Positions 16,851-25,490 of a DNA stretch of 32,299 nt are shown here, in pieces. The DNA is from Lacticaseibacillus sharpeae JCM 1186 = DSM 20505 (GTDB taxonomy: Bacteria > Bacillota > Bacilli > Lactobacillales > Lactobacillaceae), in the NCBI RefSeq assembly GCF_001436225.1, contig NZ_AYYO01000014.1:46780-79078 (forward strand), read 5' to 3'. The position numbers and the translations under genes are program-made. Each line of letters starts with the position of its first letter. Positions within the stretch are counted from its first letter, which is position 1. Under the pieces are notes generated by a model. It ran no database searches, was not told the DNA's origin, and saw nothing but the letters and a program-made list of their open reading frames with translations.

Positions 16851-17840
16851 TTATTTAGCGTAGCCGTTCGGGTGCTTCTCGTTCCAGTTCCACGCGGTGG
16901 CGATAATCTTCTCCACGTCATCGAACTGTGGCTGCCACCCGAGCACATCGCGGGCCTTATCGGAGGCCGCAATCAGGGTTGATGGGTCACCAGGACGCCG
17001 GGGCGCCATCACGGCGGGGATTGCCTTGCCCGTAGCCCGCCGCGCCGCTTCCAGAATCTCCAGGTTGGAGAAGCCGGTCGCCGAGCCCAGGTTGAAGGCG
17101 TTGCTGTCGTTGCCCGCAGCCAGGTACTTGAGGGCCAGAATGTGCGCATCGGCGAGGTCAACGACATGCACGTAATCGCGGACGTTGGTGCCGTCCTTGG
17201 TGGGGTAGTCATCACCGAAGATTTGCAGCTGGTCGCGCTTGCCGGCCGCCACCTGGAGAATAATCGGAATCAGGTGGGTCTCGGGGTTGTGGTCTTCACC
17301 GATGGAACCATCAGGCTTGGCCCCGGCAACGTTGAAGTAACGCAGGGCAACGAATTTGATGCCGTACGCCACGTCGGACCAGTGCATGATCTTTTCCATT
17401 GCCAGCTTGCTTTCGCCGTACGGGTTGGTGGGAATCTGCGGGTCGGTTTCCTTGATGGGAATCTGCTTGGGTTCGCCGTAAGTGGCAGCGGTGGAACTGA
17501 AGACGATATTCTTAACGTCGAATTCGTGCATCACTTCTAGCAGCGTCACCATGCCGGCCGTGTTGTTGTCGAAGTACTTCAGCGGGTCCTTCATGCTTTC
17601 CGGCACCACGGAGAAGGCGGCGAAATGGACGACACCCTCCACGTTCTCGTCCGTGAAAACTTGGCGCATGAACGCCTTGTCGCGGACATCGCCCACGTGC
17701 AGCCGCGCCTTGGCGTTCACCGCGTCCTTGTGGCCCGTTACCAGGTTGTCGACCACGGCGACGTCATAGCCGGCCGCAACCAGGCGGTCAACGGTGTGGG
17801 AGCCAATGTAGCCCGCGCCACCAAGTACTAATACTGTCAT
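16851..17840 (-). CDS. galE: UDP-glucose 4-epimerase GalE
   Basis: Interconverts UDP-glucose and UDP-galactose (Leloir pathway and cell-surface sugar supply), cytoplasmic, 329 residues. The Rossmann NAD motif [14 protein letters not shown] is at the N-terminus. [10 protein letters not shown] supplies the catalytic Ser/Thr region and [13 protein letters not shown] the YxxxK motif, followed by the typical [20 protein letters not shown] and [19 protein letters not shown]. The preferred start is the ATG at 17840, eight bases after GGAGG. No other gal gene is nearby, so a surface polysaccharide role is as likely as galactose use. A TAGAAT -10-like box on the - strand lies at 17871-17876, in the region shared with recJ. 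Confidence 0.95.
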   Translation of the reverse strand: MTVLVLGGAGYIGSHTVDRLVAAGYDVAVVDNLVTGHKDAVNAKARLHVGDVRDKAFMRQVFTDENVEGVVHFAAFSVVPESMKDPLKYFDNNTAGMVTLLEVMHEFDVKNIVFSSTAATYGEPKQIPIKETDPQIPTNPYGESKLAMEKIMHWSDVAYGIKFVALRYFNVAGAKPDGSIGEDHNPETHLIPIILQVAAGKRDQLQIFGDDYPTKDGTNVRDYVHVVDLADAHILALKYLAAGNDSNAFNLGSATGFSNLEILEAARRATGKAIPAVMAPRRPGDPSTLIAASDKARDVLGWQPQFDDVEKIIATAWNWNEKHPNGYAK

Positions 17841-17974
17841 GCAATCATCCTCCAATTTGTCTATGCCCTTATTCTACCAAACTTTGCCGGCCGCAGAATT
17901 ACTTTTATGCGTCAATCACAAGGTGCTGACGGCGAAAAAAATTGGGCCAAGGCGGTTTGGACACCGGTTTGTTT

Positions 17975-17982
17975 GCTATACT
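17975..17982 (+). promoter_or_regulatory. recJ extended -10 promoter
   Basis: TGC-TATACT, with the -10 hexamer at 17977-17982, forms an extended -10. The TTGGAC upstream is only 14 bases away, so the extended element probably does most of the work. Confidence 0.5.
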
Positions 17983-18008
17983 TAATACGCTAAGAAAGGA
18001 ACGATACT

Positions 18009-20288
18009 GTGGACCCACGATACGATTGGCAATTACAACCAGAACCAGACCAGCAGCAGGTACAGAAACTGGCCGCAGCGCTGCAGGTAACGCCGCTCGT
18101 GGCCAAATTAGCGGCCGAGCGGGGGATTACCTCGGCTGCGGACTGGGCGCACTTCACCCAGCCACACCTTGAAGACCTGCACGATCCGTTCGCGCTGCAC
18201 GACATGGACAAGGCCGTCCAGCGCATCATGACGGCGGTTGAGGAGGGTCAACACATTACCATCTACGGCGACTATGACGTGGACGGCTTGACCAGCACGA
18301 CCATCATGAAGGAAGCACTGGAAAGTATCGGGGCCGAACCTGACGTGTATATTCCCAATCGCTTCACGGACGGCTACGGGCCGAACCGTGACGTGTACGA
18401 ACGGCTGCAGCAGGGGGGCACTGAGCTACTGATTACCGTGGACAACGGGGTGAGTGGTCACGACGAAATCGCCTGGGCAATGGCGAACGGCATGGACGTG
18501 GTGGTGACCGACCACCACGAACTGCCCGAGCAGCTGCCCGATGCCGTCGCGGTGGTGCACCCCCGTTACCCAGGAAGTAACTACCCATTCGGTGACCTCA
18601 GTGGCGCCGGTGTGGCCCTCAAGGTGGCTAGTGCACTGCTCGACGAGGTGCCGGTTGAAAGTATCGACCTGGCGGCACTTGGCGCGATTGCCGATGTCGT
18701 GAGTCTGACTGACGAAAACCGGATTTTCGTCCAGATTGGGCTGCAAATGCTGCGCGAATCGCCCCGCACCGGGATTGCCGCGCTGCTGGCGGCCGCCCAC
18801 GTGGACCCCAAAACGGTCGATGAACAAACGGTCGGCTTCGTCATCGCGCCCCGGCTCAACGCCATTGGCCGCATGGGTGACGCGACGCCGGGCGTGACGC
18901 TGCTGTCCACCTTTGATCAGGAGGAGGCCACCAAGCTGGCTGGCCAAATTGACCAAACCAACCGGACCCGCCAAGAAACGGTCGCCGCGATTGCGGATAC
19001 AGCGCTGGCCGAAGCACAGAGCCCGGCCAACCAGAAGCTGAGCGCACTGGTCATTGCGCACGCTGGCTGGCACCAAGGTGTGCTCGGCATCGTCGCCAGC
19101 AAGGTCGTTGAGGCCACGGGCAAACCCACGTTAATCCTGACCATCGATCCGCAAACCGGCGTGGCGAAGGGGAGCGGCCGGTCCGTGCCGGCGTTCCACC
19201 TGTTCCACGGTCTGCAAAAAGCGGCCGACCTGATGACCCACTTTGGCGGTCACGCTGCTGCAGCGGGGATGAGTCTGCCCGCTGAAAACATCGATCAGCT
19301 GCGCAGTATCCTCAGTGCGGCAGCCGCACCGGCGCTGAAGGAAAATCCCCGCATGCCACTCACCGTCAGCGGGCGGATTGAGTCAGGGGCTATCACCAAG
19401 GCTAGTTACCACGAATTGCGCCAGCTGGCACCATTTGGCGAAGGTAACCCGCAACCGGTCTTCACCATGGTGCCCAGTGTCATCGACAACGTGAAGTCCA
19501 TCGGCAAAGACGGTAAGCACCTGCGTTTCCGCGTGGACGGGCAGCTGGGCAGCATTGCCTTCAATATGGGCCAACTCGCGGGCCCCATTGGCACGGCGGA
19601 GAAGGTCAAGCTCGCCTTTACCATCGGCGAAAACACCTTTAACGGGAACACCAGCCTGCAACTTGAAATCAAGGATTTGCAAATTCAGGCCAACGACGTC
19701 ATCGATTTGCGCGAACCCACCCTGAACCGCGCCAAGCTCGCAGCGGCGGCAACGTACGTCTTCTTTGACGCCCACACTTCGCGCCGTCTGACCAATAGTT
19801 ATCAGTTCGGCGGGCCCACAATACTGGCCAGCAAGCTAGCTGCGGGCACTAAGAACGTGGTGCTGGTGGACGTGCCGCATACCGCCGCCGAACTGGCAAG
19901 TGTGATGCAGAAAGTCGAATTACCTGTCAGCATCATGTTCTTCGCCACACCGGCCGACCTCATCGCCGTGCCCACGCGGCAGGAGTTCGGTCAGGTATTG
20001 GTCTACCTGCGCGCACACCCCCAGTTCGACAAACACAAGCTCGGGCTCCTCGCGCGCGCAGTGCACATGAATGTTAATCAAGTAATCCTGGCTGTACAGG
20101 TGTTTTTCCAGCTGAAATTTGTTACTATAGATGGTGCGTTAATTTCGGTAGTCAATAATCCAGAGAAGCACGCCCTAGAAGACGCGCCCGCATACCAAGA
20201 ACGCAACAATGCAATCGTGCTGGCAAAGCACTTGCAAACTGCAGGTCGCGCTGCGCTTCAAACCGAGCTGCTCCGTTACCGCGATTAA
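18009..20288 (+). CDS. recJ: Single-stranded-DNA-specific exonuclease RecJ
   Basis: A 5'-3' single-strand exonuclease for recombination and mismatch/base-excision repair, 759 residues. The DHH phosphoesterase motifs are clear: YGDYDVDGLTSTTIM near residue 85 and VVVTDHHELPEQLPD. The DHHA1 region holds KGSGRSVPAFHLFHGL and HFGGHAAAAGMSLP. An OB-like domain and a Firmicutes-type C-terminal extension follow. The start is GTG at 18009, eight bases after AAAGGA. It is followed by apt 18 bases downstream; recJ-apt is a common pair in Firmicutes. Confidence 0.95.
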   Translation: MDPRYDWQLQPEPDQQQVQKLAAALQVTPLVAKLAAERGITSAADWAHFTQPHLEDLHDPFALHDMDKAVQRIMTAVEEGQHITIYGDYDVDGLTSTTIMKEALESIGAEPDVYIPNRFTDGYGPNRDVYERLQQGGTELLITVDNGVSGHDEIAWAMANGMDVVVTDHHELPEQLPDAVAVVHPRYPGSNYPFGDLSGAGVALKVASALLDEVPVESIDLAALGAIADVVSLTDENRIFVQIGLQMLRESPRTGIAALLAAAHVDPKTVDEQTVGFVIAPRLNAIGRMGDATPGVTLLSTFDQEEATKLAGQIDQTNRTRQETVAAIADTALAEAQSPANQKLSALVIAHAGWHQGVLGIVASKVVEATGKPTLILTIDPQTGVAKGSGRSVPAFHLFHGLQKAADLMTHFGGHAAAAGMSLPAENIDQLRSILSAAAAPALKENPRMPLTVSGRIESGAITKASYHELRQLAPFGEGNPQPVFTMVPSVIDNVKSIGKDGKHLRFRVDGQLGSIAFNMGQLAGPIGTAEKVKLAFTIGENTFNGNTSLQLEIKDLQIQANDVIDLREPTLNRAKLAAAATYVFFDAHTSRRLTNSYQFGGPTILASKLAAGTKNVVLVDVPHTAAELASVMQKVELPVSIMFFATPADLIAVPTRQEFGQVLVYLRAHPQFDKHKLGLLARAVHMNVNQVILAVQVFFQLKFVTIDGALISVVNNPEKHALEDAPAYQERNNAIVLAKHLQTAGRAALQTELLRYRD

Positions 20289-20306
20289 GATTGTGAGGAC
20301 ATATTA

Positions 20307-20834
20307 ATGAGTTTAGATTTTAAGGATTACATCGCAAGCGTTCCGGACTTTCCCGAACCCGGTGTAATTTTCCGCGACATTTCACCACTGATGGCTGATG
20401 GCAAAGCGTACGCCGCTGCCACCGACGCAATTGTGCAGTACGCCCAGGATAAGGGTGTCGAGATGATTGCGGGTCCTGAAGCACGTGGCTTCATCGTCGG
20501 TTGCCCCGTTGCCTACAAGCTGGGCGTCGGTTTTGCTCCTGCCCGTAAGAAGGGGAAGCTGCCTCGGGAAACCGTCTCTGCCAGCTACGGCCTCGAATAC
20601 GGCGAATCCACCCTGTACCTGCACAAGGATGCCATCAAGCCGGGCCAGCGCGTCTTGGTTTGTGACGACCTGCTTGCTACTGGGGGCACCATCGCCGCAA
20701 CCATCGAACTCGTTGAACGCCTCGGCGGGATTGTTGTCGGCACGGCCTTCATCGTTGAACTGACCGATTTGCACGGCCGCGACAAGATTAAGGGTTACGA
20801 CATTTTGGCCCTGACCGAATACGCTGGTGCCTAA
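20307..20834 (+). CDS. apt: Adenine phosphoribosyltransferase
   Basis: Salvages adenine with PRPP to AMP, cytoplasmic, 175 residues (normal length). The N-terminus has [20 protein letters not shown] and the core [19 protein letters not shown]. The PRPP-binding loop [20 protein letters not shown] lies near residue 113. GAGGA seven bases before the ATG supports the start. Second gene of recJ-apt, with a terminator directly behind it. Confidence 0.97.
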   Translation: MSLDFKDYIASVPDFPEPGVIFRDISPLMADGKAYAAATDAIVQYAQDKGVEMIAGPEARGFIVGCPVAYKLGVGFAPARKKGKLPRETVSASYGLEYGESTLYLHKDAIKPGQRVLVCDDLLATGGTIAATIELVERLGGIVVGTAFIVELTDLHGRDKIKGYDILALTEYAGA

Positions 20835-20848
20835 GCGGATTTGGTCCA

Positions 20849-20886
20849 CAAAAAAACCTTTCACATTTGCGTGAAAGGTTTTTCTT
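20849..20886. terminator. Bidirectional terminator after apt
   Basis: AAAAACCTTTCAC pairs with GTGAAAGGTTTTT around ATTTGC, with T runs on both strands. Shared by apt (+) and the convergent gene at 20887 (-). Confidence 0.92.
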
Positions 20887-21216
20887 TTACATCAAGGCCT
20901 GGCCCTGATTCTTCTTACTGGTATGCTTAATGCGCACCTTGGGAATCGTGATTTCCCAGGCGGCGAGGGGGCAAATCACCATGTACAGCGCAGACGCACC
21001 GAGCAACCACATGCACATTTCCTTAGCCTCAGTGGAGATGGTGTACTTGGCCAGCGGATCTGGTTCCTTGCTCGGCAAATTCAGTTTGGGCTGGCGGTGG
21101 TGCGTGATGCCGGCCACGGTGACCGTATTGCTGCTGGTGGTTTGGCCAAAAGCCGTTGCGCCCCAAAGTGCAAGGAACAAAATCGCAATGATACCGTACA
21201 GAATCTTCTTGAACAT
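20887..21216 (-). CDS. Hypothetical membrane/exported protein
   Basis: A 109-residue protein, not recognised. An N-terminal signal-anchor type segment (MFKKILYGIIAILFLALWGA) is followed by a short polar stretch with TTSSNTVTVAG and by a second hydrophobic segment (MCMWLLGASALYMVICPLAAW). A basic tail (KVRIKHTSKKNQG) would lie in the cytoplasm. The middle (residues 25-65) would be outside the cell. GAGGT seven bases upstream supports the ATG at 21216. Single gene, convergent with apt. Confidence 0.65.
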   Translation of the reverse strand: MFKKILYGIIAILFLALWGATAFGQTTSSNTVTVAGITHHRQPKLNLPSKEPDPLAKYTISTEAKEMCMWLLGASALYMVICPLAAWEITIPKVRIKHTSKKNQGQALM

Positions 21217-21301
21217 TCAGCTTACCTCGTTTCAACGTTAATGTAAGCGTATCACATTATGCAGTTTTTGTAAGGGGTTTCGGACTGATTTTCATGATTG
21301 G

Positions 21302-21330
21302 TTTAAAAACAAGCGTAATTCAGTTACAAT
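21302..21330 (+). promoter_or_regulatory. Promoter of the YbaK-like gene
   Basis: TTTAAA (21302-21307), 17 bases, then TACAAT (21325-21330), 27 bases before the TTG start. Confidence 0.45.
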
Positions 21331-21356
21331 TAATTAGGATATGTGAGGTGAACGCT

Positions 21357-21869
21357 TTGGGAAAGAAGAAAGCGAAGGATACAGAAAAGACACTGGTCGA
21401 GAAGATGCTCGACGCGAAACACGTGCAGTATGAGGGCGTCAGTTTCGCCACGCACCAAGATGGCGACGTGATGCAGATCAGTGAAGAAGAAATGGCCGTG
21501 CCGCAGCACCAGGTGTACAAGACACTGGTGCTGACCGGCAACAAGACCGGCCCGCTCGTCGGGATGGTGCCGCTAGACATGCATATCGACTACAAGAAGC
21601 TCAGCAGTGTGTCTGGCAACAAGAAGGTGGGGATGGTGCCCCTCAAGGATTTGGTCAAGACGAGTGGCTATGAACACGGTGCGAACAACCCCGTGGGCAT
21701 TCACGCCCGCCACAACTACCCAATCTACTTCGCGAATGAGGCTCGGGAAGCGGGCACCATTATCGTGAGTGCCGGCAAAATTGGCCGGTCAGTGCGCCTG
21801 AACGCGGAAGATTTGGCGAAGCTCGTCGGCGCCAAGTTTGCGGATTTCGCCACCGAAACGGAACAATAG
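21357..21869 (+). CDS. ybaK: Cys-tRNA(Pro)/Cys-tRNA(Cys) deacylase, YbaK/EbsC type
   Basis: Hydrolyses mischarged Cys-tRNA(Pro) in trans, cytoplasmic, 170 residues. The family pattern is visible: VYKTLVLTGNKTGPLVGMVP with the conserved lysine, SGNKKVGMVPLKDLVKTSGY, and NPVGIHARHNYPIYF, then GTIIVSAGKIGRSVRLNAED. The start is TTG at 21357, six bases after GAGGTG; the GTG at 21348 is in frame but forms part of that ribosome site. It is followed 34 bases later by the DUF960 gene, likely in one transcript. Confidence 0.88.
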   Translation: MGKKKAKDTEKTLVEKMLDAKHVQYEGVSFATHQDGDVMQISEEEMAVPQHQVYKTLVLTGNKTGPLVGMVPLDMHIDYKKLSSVSGNKKVGMVPLKDLVKTSGYEHGANNPVGIHARHNYPIYFANEAREAGTIIVSAGKIGRSVRLNAEDLAKLVGAKFADFATETEQ

Positions 21870-21903
21870 TTATGTCACGCGAGTAATGAAGGAGGCTGGA
21901 TTA

Positions 21904-22212
21904 ATGTTTAGTGCAAACAAGAATCGGTACGCAACGTTCGGGGTGCTCACCCGCACTTCAGGGCCAATCGTGGATGCCATCTGGGCCATCATCGACCAGA
22001 ACCTGCAGGGCGTGTTCCCATTGCAGAACCTATTGAAGTTCAGTTTGAAGAACAAGGACGGGCAGCTGCAGGTTGTTTTCTCCGAGAAGGACCTCGACGG
22101 CGGACTGGCCGTTGACCTGAATTTTGATTATTCCACCGACTTCCCCGACGCCGTGTTCGCCTATGACGACGGCAACGTGCAGACGGTGCTCCTCGAAAGT
22201 GAAATGGACTAA
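21904..22212 (+). CDS. DUF960 domain-containing protein
   Basis: A 102-residue cytoplasmic protein of unknown function. The N-terminal NRYATFGV, the IDQNLQ segment, and the C-terminal VFAYDDGNVQTVLLESE follow the pattern of DUF960 proteins of Firmicutes (NRY...GV at the start, a D-D/E-G-TxLL-E end). AAGGAGG at 21890-21896 fixes the ATG at 21904; the reading frame upstream of it is not coding. Probably co-transcribed with the deacylase gene. Confidence 0.75.
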   Translation: MFSANKNRYATFGVLTRTSGPIVDAIWAIIDQNLQGVFPLQNLLKFSLKNKDGQLQVVFSEKDLDGGLAVDLNFDYSTDFPDAVFAYDDGNVQTVLLESEMD

Positions 22213-22250
22213 AAAAATTGAGGCTGATTACCGCGTGTAATCAGCCTCAA
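22211..22250 (-). terminator. Terminator between convergent genes (stronger on - strand)
   Basis: TTGAGGCTGATTAC (22218-22231) pairs exactly with GTAATCAGCCTCAA (22237-22250). The T run follows only on the - strand side; the + strand side lacks a clear T tract. Confidence 0.8.
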
Positions 22251-22272
22251 ATACTGCTTATTGTCATTTTAG

Positions 22273-22692
22273 TTATGCTCCAATGTCGCCGTAGCGCAAA
22301 TTGTCGAAGTACTGGAAGTCGATGGTTGCCAGGGCACGTTCCTGTTCCGAAACTCCGGTGAGGAACAGGCGCTGGTCCAGCTGGGTGCCCTGCATCGCCA
22401 CGAAGATGTGGTTGAGCGCGGTCTCGTAACGGTTTAGCCCGGCCAGGATGCCCGCGTGCATTTCTGCGTATTCTTCCGGCACCGGCATGTTCTTCACTTC
22501 GCTGGCGAAGGGCACGAAACGCGCGAGGTTCCGCAGCAAGTGGTTGGCCAGACTCTGCGTGTTTTCAGTTGCGAGGCACTTACCGCACAAAATACGCTCA
22601 CACGATGCGATGTGCTGCCCGAAGACCTGCTTGTAAACCAGCAGACGGTCCAGATGACTAGAGACGGTTGCGATGTATGCGTTTGTGTACAT
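22273..22692 (-). CDS. Hypothetical protein with a CxxxxCxxC cluster
   Basis: A 139-residue protein, not recognised. It appears largely helical with no signal peptide or membrane segment. Residues 31-39 hold CERILCGKC, a possible metal or redox site. Otherwise it has leucine-rich helices (ANHLLRNLARFVPFASEV, MHAGILAGLNRYETALNHIF) reminiscent of regulatory or four-helix proteins. The start at 22692 is supported by GGAGGG six bases upstream. It is divergent from the small gene at 22890, with a 197-base AT-rich region between them. Confidence 0.7.
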   Translation of the reverse strand: MYTNAYIATVSSHLDRLLVYKQVFGQHIASCERILCGKCLATENTQSLANHLLRNLARFVPFASEVKNMPVPEEYAEMHAGILAGLNRYETALNHIFVAMQGTQLDQRLFLTGVSEQERALATIDFQYFDNLRYGDIGA

Positions 22693-22889
22693 GGTAATCC
22701 CTCCAATTTTGTTATGTGAATCGCTTACAAGAAATAGTTTAGCAATTTATTTTCTAATGCGCAACATAAATAGATAATGATTGCGAATATAGTTTGATTA
22801 TCTTTGACATAAGCTTTTGATTAATTCAGAAGTTATTTTAAGATAAGTTTTTTAATACAAATAATTAACTAAATGGGGGACATACACCG
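22693..22889. promoter_or_regulatory. AT-rich divergent control region
   Basis: Far richer in A and T than its surroundings. AGATAAT (22772-22778) and ATTATCT (22797-22803) form an inverted repeat. For the + gene a possible promoter is TTGATT (22817-22822), 16 bases, TAAGAT (22839-22844). A TTGACA also stands at 22804-22809 but has no matching -10 box. The role is inferred. Confidence 0.4.
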
Positions 22890-23111
22890 ATGGACGACAA
22901 GCAACTGCGCGCCCGCATCGCCAATGCAACCGATGCGGTGATGAGCGCGAACTACACTGAAGACAAGATCAAACAGCGTGTGACTGAGTGGCAGGAGGGC
23001 AGTAAGGACAAGCCAGACACCGCTGCGCTCGTGACCTTCATCCTCGCAGAAAATCGCGCCATGACCGAAGAGATGCTGTTTCAAGTTCTGCGCGCCGTCA
23101 AGGCTGAATAG
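22890..23111 (+). CDS. Small hypothetical protein
   Basis: A 73-residue, charged, probably all-helical soluble protein (DDKQLRARIANATDAVMSAN; EEMLFQVLRAVKAE). No known family recognised. GGGGGA lies nine bases before the ATG, base composition matches the chromosome, and a strong terminator follows, so it is probably real. Divergent from the CxxxxCxxC protein. Confidence 0.65.
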   Translation: MDDKQLRARIANATDAVMSANYTEDKIKQRVTEWQEGSKDKPDTAALVTFILAENRAMTEEMLFQVLRAVKAE

Positions 23112-23132
23112 CACTAACAATTCATCAAGACT

Positions 23133-23175
23133 AAAAATGCTCGGCAATCAATTTTTAGATTGCCGAGCATTTTTT
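23133..23175. terminator. Bidirectional terminator
   Basis: AAAAATGCTCGGCAATC (23133-23149) pairs exactly with the segment 23158-23174, giving T runs on both strands. Shared by the small + gene and the BCCT gene (-). Confidence 0.93.
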
Positions 23176-23195
23176 ACGTTTTGAATATTAGTTAT

Positions 23196-24788
23196 TTAGT
23201 GCATCAAATCATGAATAACTTGAACACGGGTTTGCCGGCGCGCCTTGGCCGTTTTGGCAACGGGCACAACCACAGTACTGGTATCCTGACGTAATGTGCG
23301 CCAGGTGGAGTAAATGAGCAGCCCCGAAACGAAGATTAGCGGGAAGCCGGCCGCCGAGCAGATAGCTTGCACCGTCTTGAAGCCACCGACGAAGACAATC
23401 CCGAACGAGAAGACCATGAAGATGACCATCCAGATTAAGCGGTTGAAGACACTCGGTTGCTGGGTGGGCAATAATTTGGTGCTGGTAAAGGACGACACGA
23501 TGTACGCGGACGAGGAAATCGTCGTCGCCAGGAAGATGAAGCAGCAGACCGCATAGATTGCGAGCATGACGTACTTCAGTGGCAACGTGGAGAGTACCTG
23601 AGCGATGGCGGCAGCTTGCCCCTGCGTGTTCAGGGTGTGAATGAGGTTCACCGCCCCAGTTTGCTGCAGGTAGAGGGAGTAACCACCCAAGATGGCGTAG
23701 AAGCTCATGCAGCCTAGAGCGCCATACCCGAGCATGCCGAGAATGACCTGCCGAATTGTCCGGCCCTTAGAGATCCGGGCGATGAAGAGGCCCATGAACG
23801 GCATGTAGGTGAGCCACCAGCCCCAGTAGAAGATGGTTTCCGTCTTGACCGGATCCAGTCCGTGGCCAAAGCCTGATGCTAGCCCGGTGCTCATCGGCAC
23901 GAAGCGGGTGAGGAGGAGGCCCAGGCTGTGACCCTCGCTTTTAAGAATATACATGGTGGGCCCAACGAGCAGCACAATCAGCAAGAAGCCGATGGCCGTC
24001 CAAATGTGCGCCGAACTGAGCCGGTCAATCCCGCCCTTAATCCCTTTGAGCATGGTTAAGGCGAAAATCACGAACAGAACGACAAACAGGGCGAGCTTCA
24101 AAAAGATGGTGTCCGCAATCCCGGTCAGCTGGGCGATGATTTTGGCGAGCACCGGAATTTCCATCCCGACGGACGAGCCAATCCCGCCCATAATCCCGAA
24201 GACAACCAGGAAGTCGACGGTCTTGCGCAGAATCCGCTTGTACGTTTGCTGGCCCTGCAGCTGGGGGATTGCGTCACTAAGCGACATGACCCGCACTTTT
24301 TTCACGAACATCATGTACGCGATGATGACGGCCGCGGATGCGAACATCATCCACGCCATTGGCCCCCAGTCGAACTGGCCCAGCATGTGCGCGTTCTGGT
24401 AGTTCTGCGCGGACATAGCTTTGGCACCAAACAGGGGCTGCTGAACGTACCGCAGCGGGTCAACCATACTGAGCATGAGGATGCTGGCGTCAATCGCCGT
24501 GGCGAAGACCATGCTGCCCCACTGGAAGTTACTATACATTGGTTTGTCATCGGGCTGCCCTAATTTTATTTGCCCGTAATGACTGAGTGCAATATACATG
24601 AAGAAAATCAGATTGATGATATAGATACCGAGGTACAGCCAGCCCAAGTGTCCCGTGATGCCGTCCATCACGCTCCCGAGCGCTCCCTTGAGGCGCGCCC
24701 CGCCGAGCAGCAGGGCGACCGAGACAATCATGAACAGACCGACTGTCGGTACGAATATCTTCTTATCGATGTTTTGCTTCTGTAAAAT
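23196..24788 (-). CDS. BCCT-family transporter (betaine/choline/carnitine type)
   Basis: A sodium- or proton-coupled transporter in the cell membrane, most likely for a quaternary-ammonium osmolyte; the exact substrate cannot be read. There are about 530 residues and roughly 12 hydrophobic segments. The BCCT signature is clear: FYWGWWLTYMPFMGLFIARI, then SKGRTIRQVI; also QWGSMVFATAIDAS near the N-terminus. The usual family N-terminus (LQKQNIDKKIF) begins right after an ATT codon at 24788-24786, eight bases behind GGGAGG (24802-24797). The only standard in-frame start, GTG at 24821, lies within a terminator stem and has no ribosome site. ATT initiation is therefore proposed. Confidence 0.85.
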   Translation of the reverse strand: MLQKQNIDKKIFVPTVGLFMIVSVALLLGGARLKGALGSVMDGITGHLGWLYLGIYIINLIFFMYIALSHYGQIKLGQPDDKPMYSNFQWGSMVFATAIDASILMLSMVDPLRYVQQPLFGAKAMSAQNYQNAHMLGQFDWGPMAWMMFASAAVIIAYMMFVKKVRVMSLSDAIPQLQGQQTYKRILRKTVDFLVVFGIMGGIGSSVGMEIPVLAKIIAQLTGIADTIFLKLALFVVLFVIFALTMLKGIKGGIDRLSSAHIWTAIGFLLIVLLVGPTMYILKSEGHSLGLLLTRFVPMSTGLASGFGHGLDPVKTETIFYWGWWLTYMPFMGLFIARISKGRTIRQVILGMLGYGALGCMSFYAILGGYSLYLQQTGAVNLIHTLNTQGQAAAIAQVLSTLPLKYVMLAIYAVCCFIFLATTISSSAYIVSSFTSTKLLPTQQPSVFNRLIWMVIFMVFSFGIVFVGGFKTVQAICSAAGFPLIFVSGLLIYSTWRTLRQDTSTVVVPVAKTAKARRQTRVQVIHDLMH

Positions 24789-24811
24789 AAAAAATTCCTC
24801 CCATATTAAAT

Positions 24812-24858
24812 AAAAAAACACGCCGCCAGAATTCCACTAAGGATATCTGTACAGCGTG
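24812..24858 (-). terminator. Terminator/attenuator hairpin in the BCCT leader
   Basis: On the - strand CACGC (24858-24854) pairs with GCGTG (24823-24819), with an inner imperfect stem CAGATATCC / GGAATTCTG, followed by seven T (24818-24812). It follows the acetyltransferase gene, but only nine bases separate the T run from the BCCT ribosome site, so transcripts of the BCCT gene must pass through it. A -10-like TAAGAT lies upstream at 24878-24873. Confidence 0.7.
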
Positions 24859-24914
24859 CTCTGTTGCTGGCTATCTTACACAAATACTCGAATAACAATA
24901 TGTTAATTTTGGCG

Positions 24915-25490
24915 CTAGGAACGAATCACATCCCCATTGGCATCCAGGCGGTGAATGATGCGCGCCGGGTTGCCGGCAATCACCACGTCATCGCCAAACG
25001 ACTTGGTGACGACCGATCCGGCCCCGACAACAACCCGGTTGCCCAGGGTGACTCCGGGCAAGATGGTGACGTGGCCGCCCATCCAGACGCTGTTGCCCAC
25101 GGTGATGGGCCGGCCCAGCTCCACGTCCGCGTCCCGTTTCTGTGCGGACAACGGGTGCACTGGCGTGTAAAAGCCGACGTCCGGACCGATGTAGCAGTGG
25201 TCGCCGATGGTAATCGGGCAGGTGTCCAGCAGCGTCAGGTGGTAATTGGCGTAAAAGTGGTCACCAATGTGAATATTGAACCCATAATCGAACTCAATCC
25301 CGGCTTCGGCGAAGAAGTCCGGACCGGAATCCGCAAGTAGTGCCTGAATTCCGTGGTTACGTGCGTCATTATCGTCAAGCTGGTTAATCTTGAGCAACTG
25401 CTTCCGCACCAATTTGCGGCGGGCAATTAATTCAGAATCAAATTGCTGGTATTCTTTTCCGGCTGACATTTTCTCTCTTTGTGTTTCCAT
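24915..25490 (-). CDS. Sugar O-acetyltransferase (maltose/galactoside acetyltransferase-like)
   Basis: A left-handed beta-helix acetyl-CoA transferase of about 191 residues, cytoplasmic, probably acetylating a sugar. The N-terminus ETQREKMSAGKEYQQFDSEL fits the MAC domain of Maa/LacA enzymes. Hexapeptide repeats run from IHIGDHFYANYHL to NRVVVGAGSVVTKSFGDD, and the catalytic histidine would be in YTPVHPL. The C-terminus VIAGNPARIIHRL is typical. The start is uncertain: two adjacent ATG codons (25493 and 25490) have a poor ribosome site, while AAAGAGAG precedes a later ATG at 25469 that would cut into the MAC domain. A terminator-like hairpin follows. Confidence 0.85.
   Translation of the reverse strand: METQREKMSAGKEYQQFDSELIARRKLVRKQLLKINQLDDNDARNHGIQALLADSGPDFFAEAGIEFDYGFNIHIGDHFYANYHLTLLDTCPITIGDHCYIGPDVGFYTPVHPLSAQKRDADVELGRPITVGNSVWMGGHVTILPGVTLGNRVVVGAGSVVTKSFGDDVVIAGNPARIIHRLDANGDVIRS

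Noticed and set aside
22869-23147. Open frame on the - strand opposite the small gene at 22890
   Set aside because: It overlaps the terminator and has no ribosome site; the + strand frame has both a ribosome site and a following terminator.
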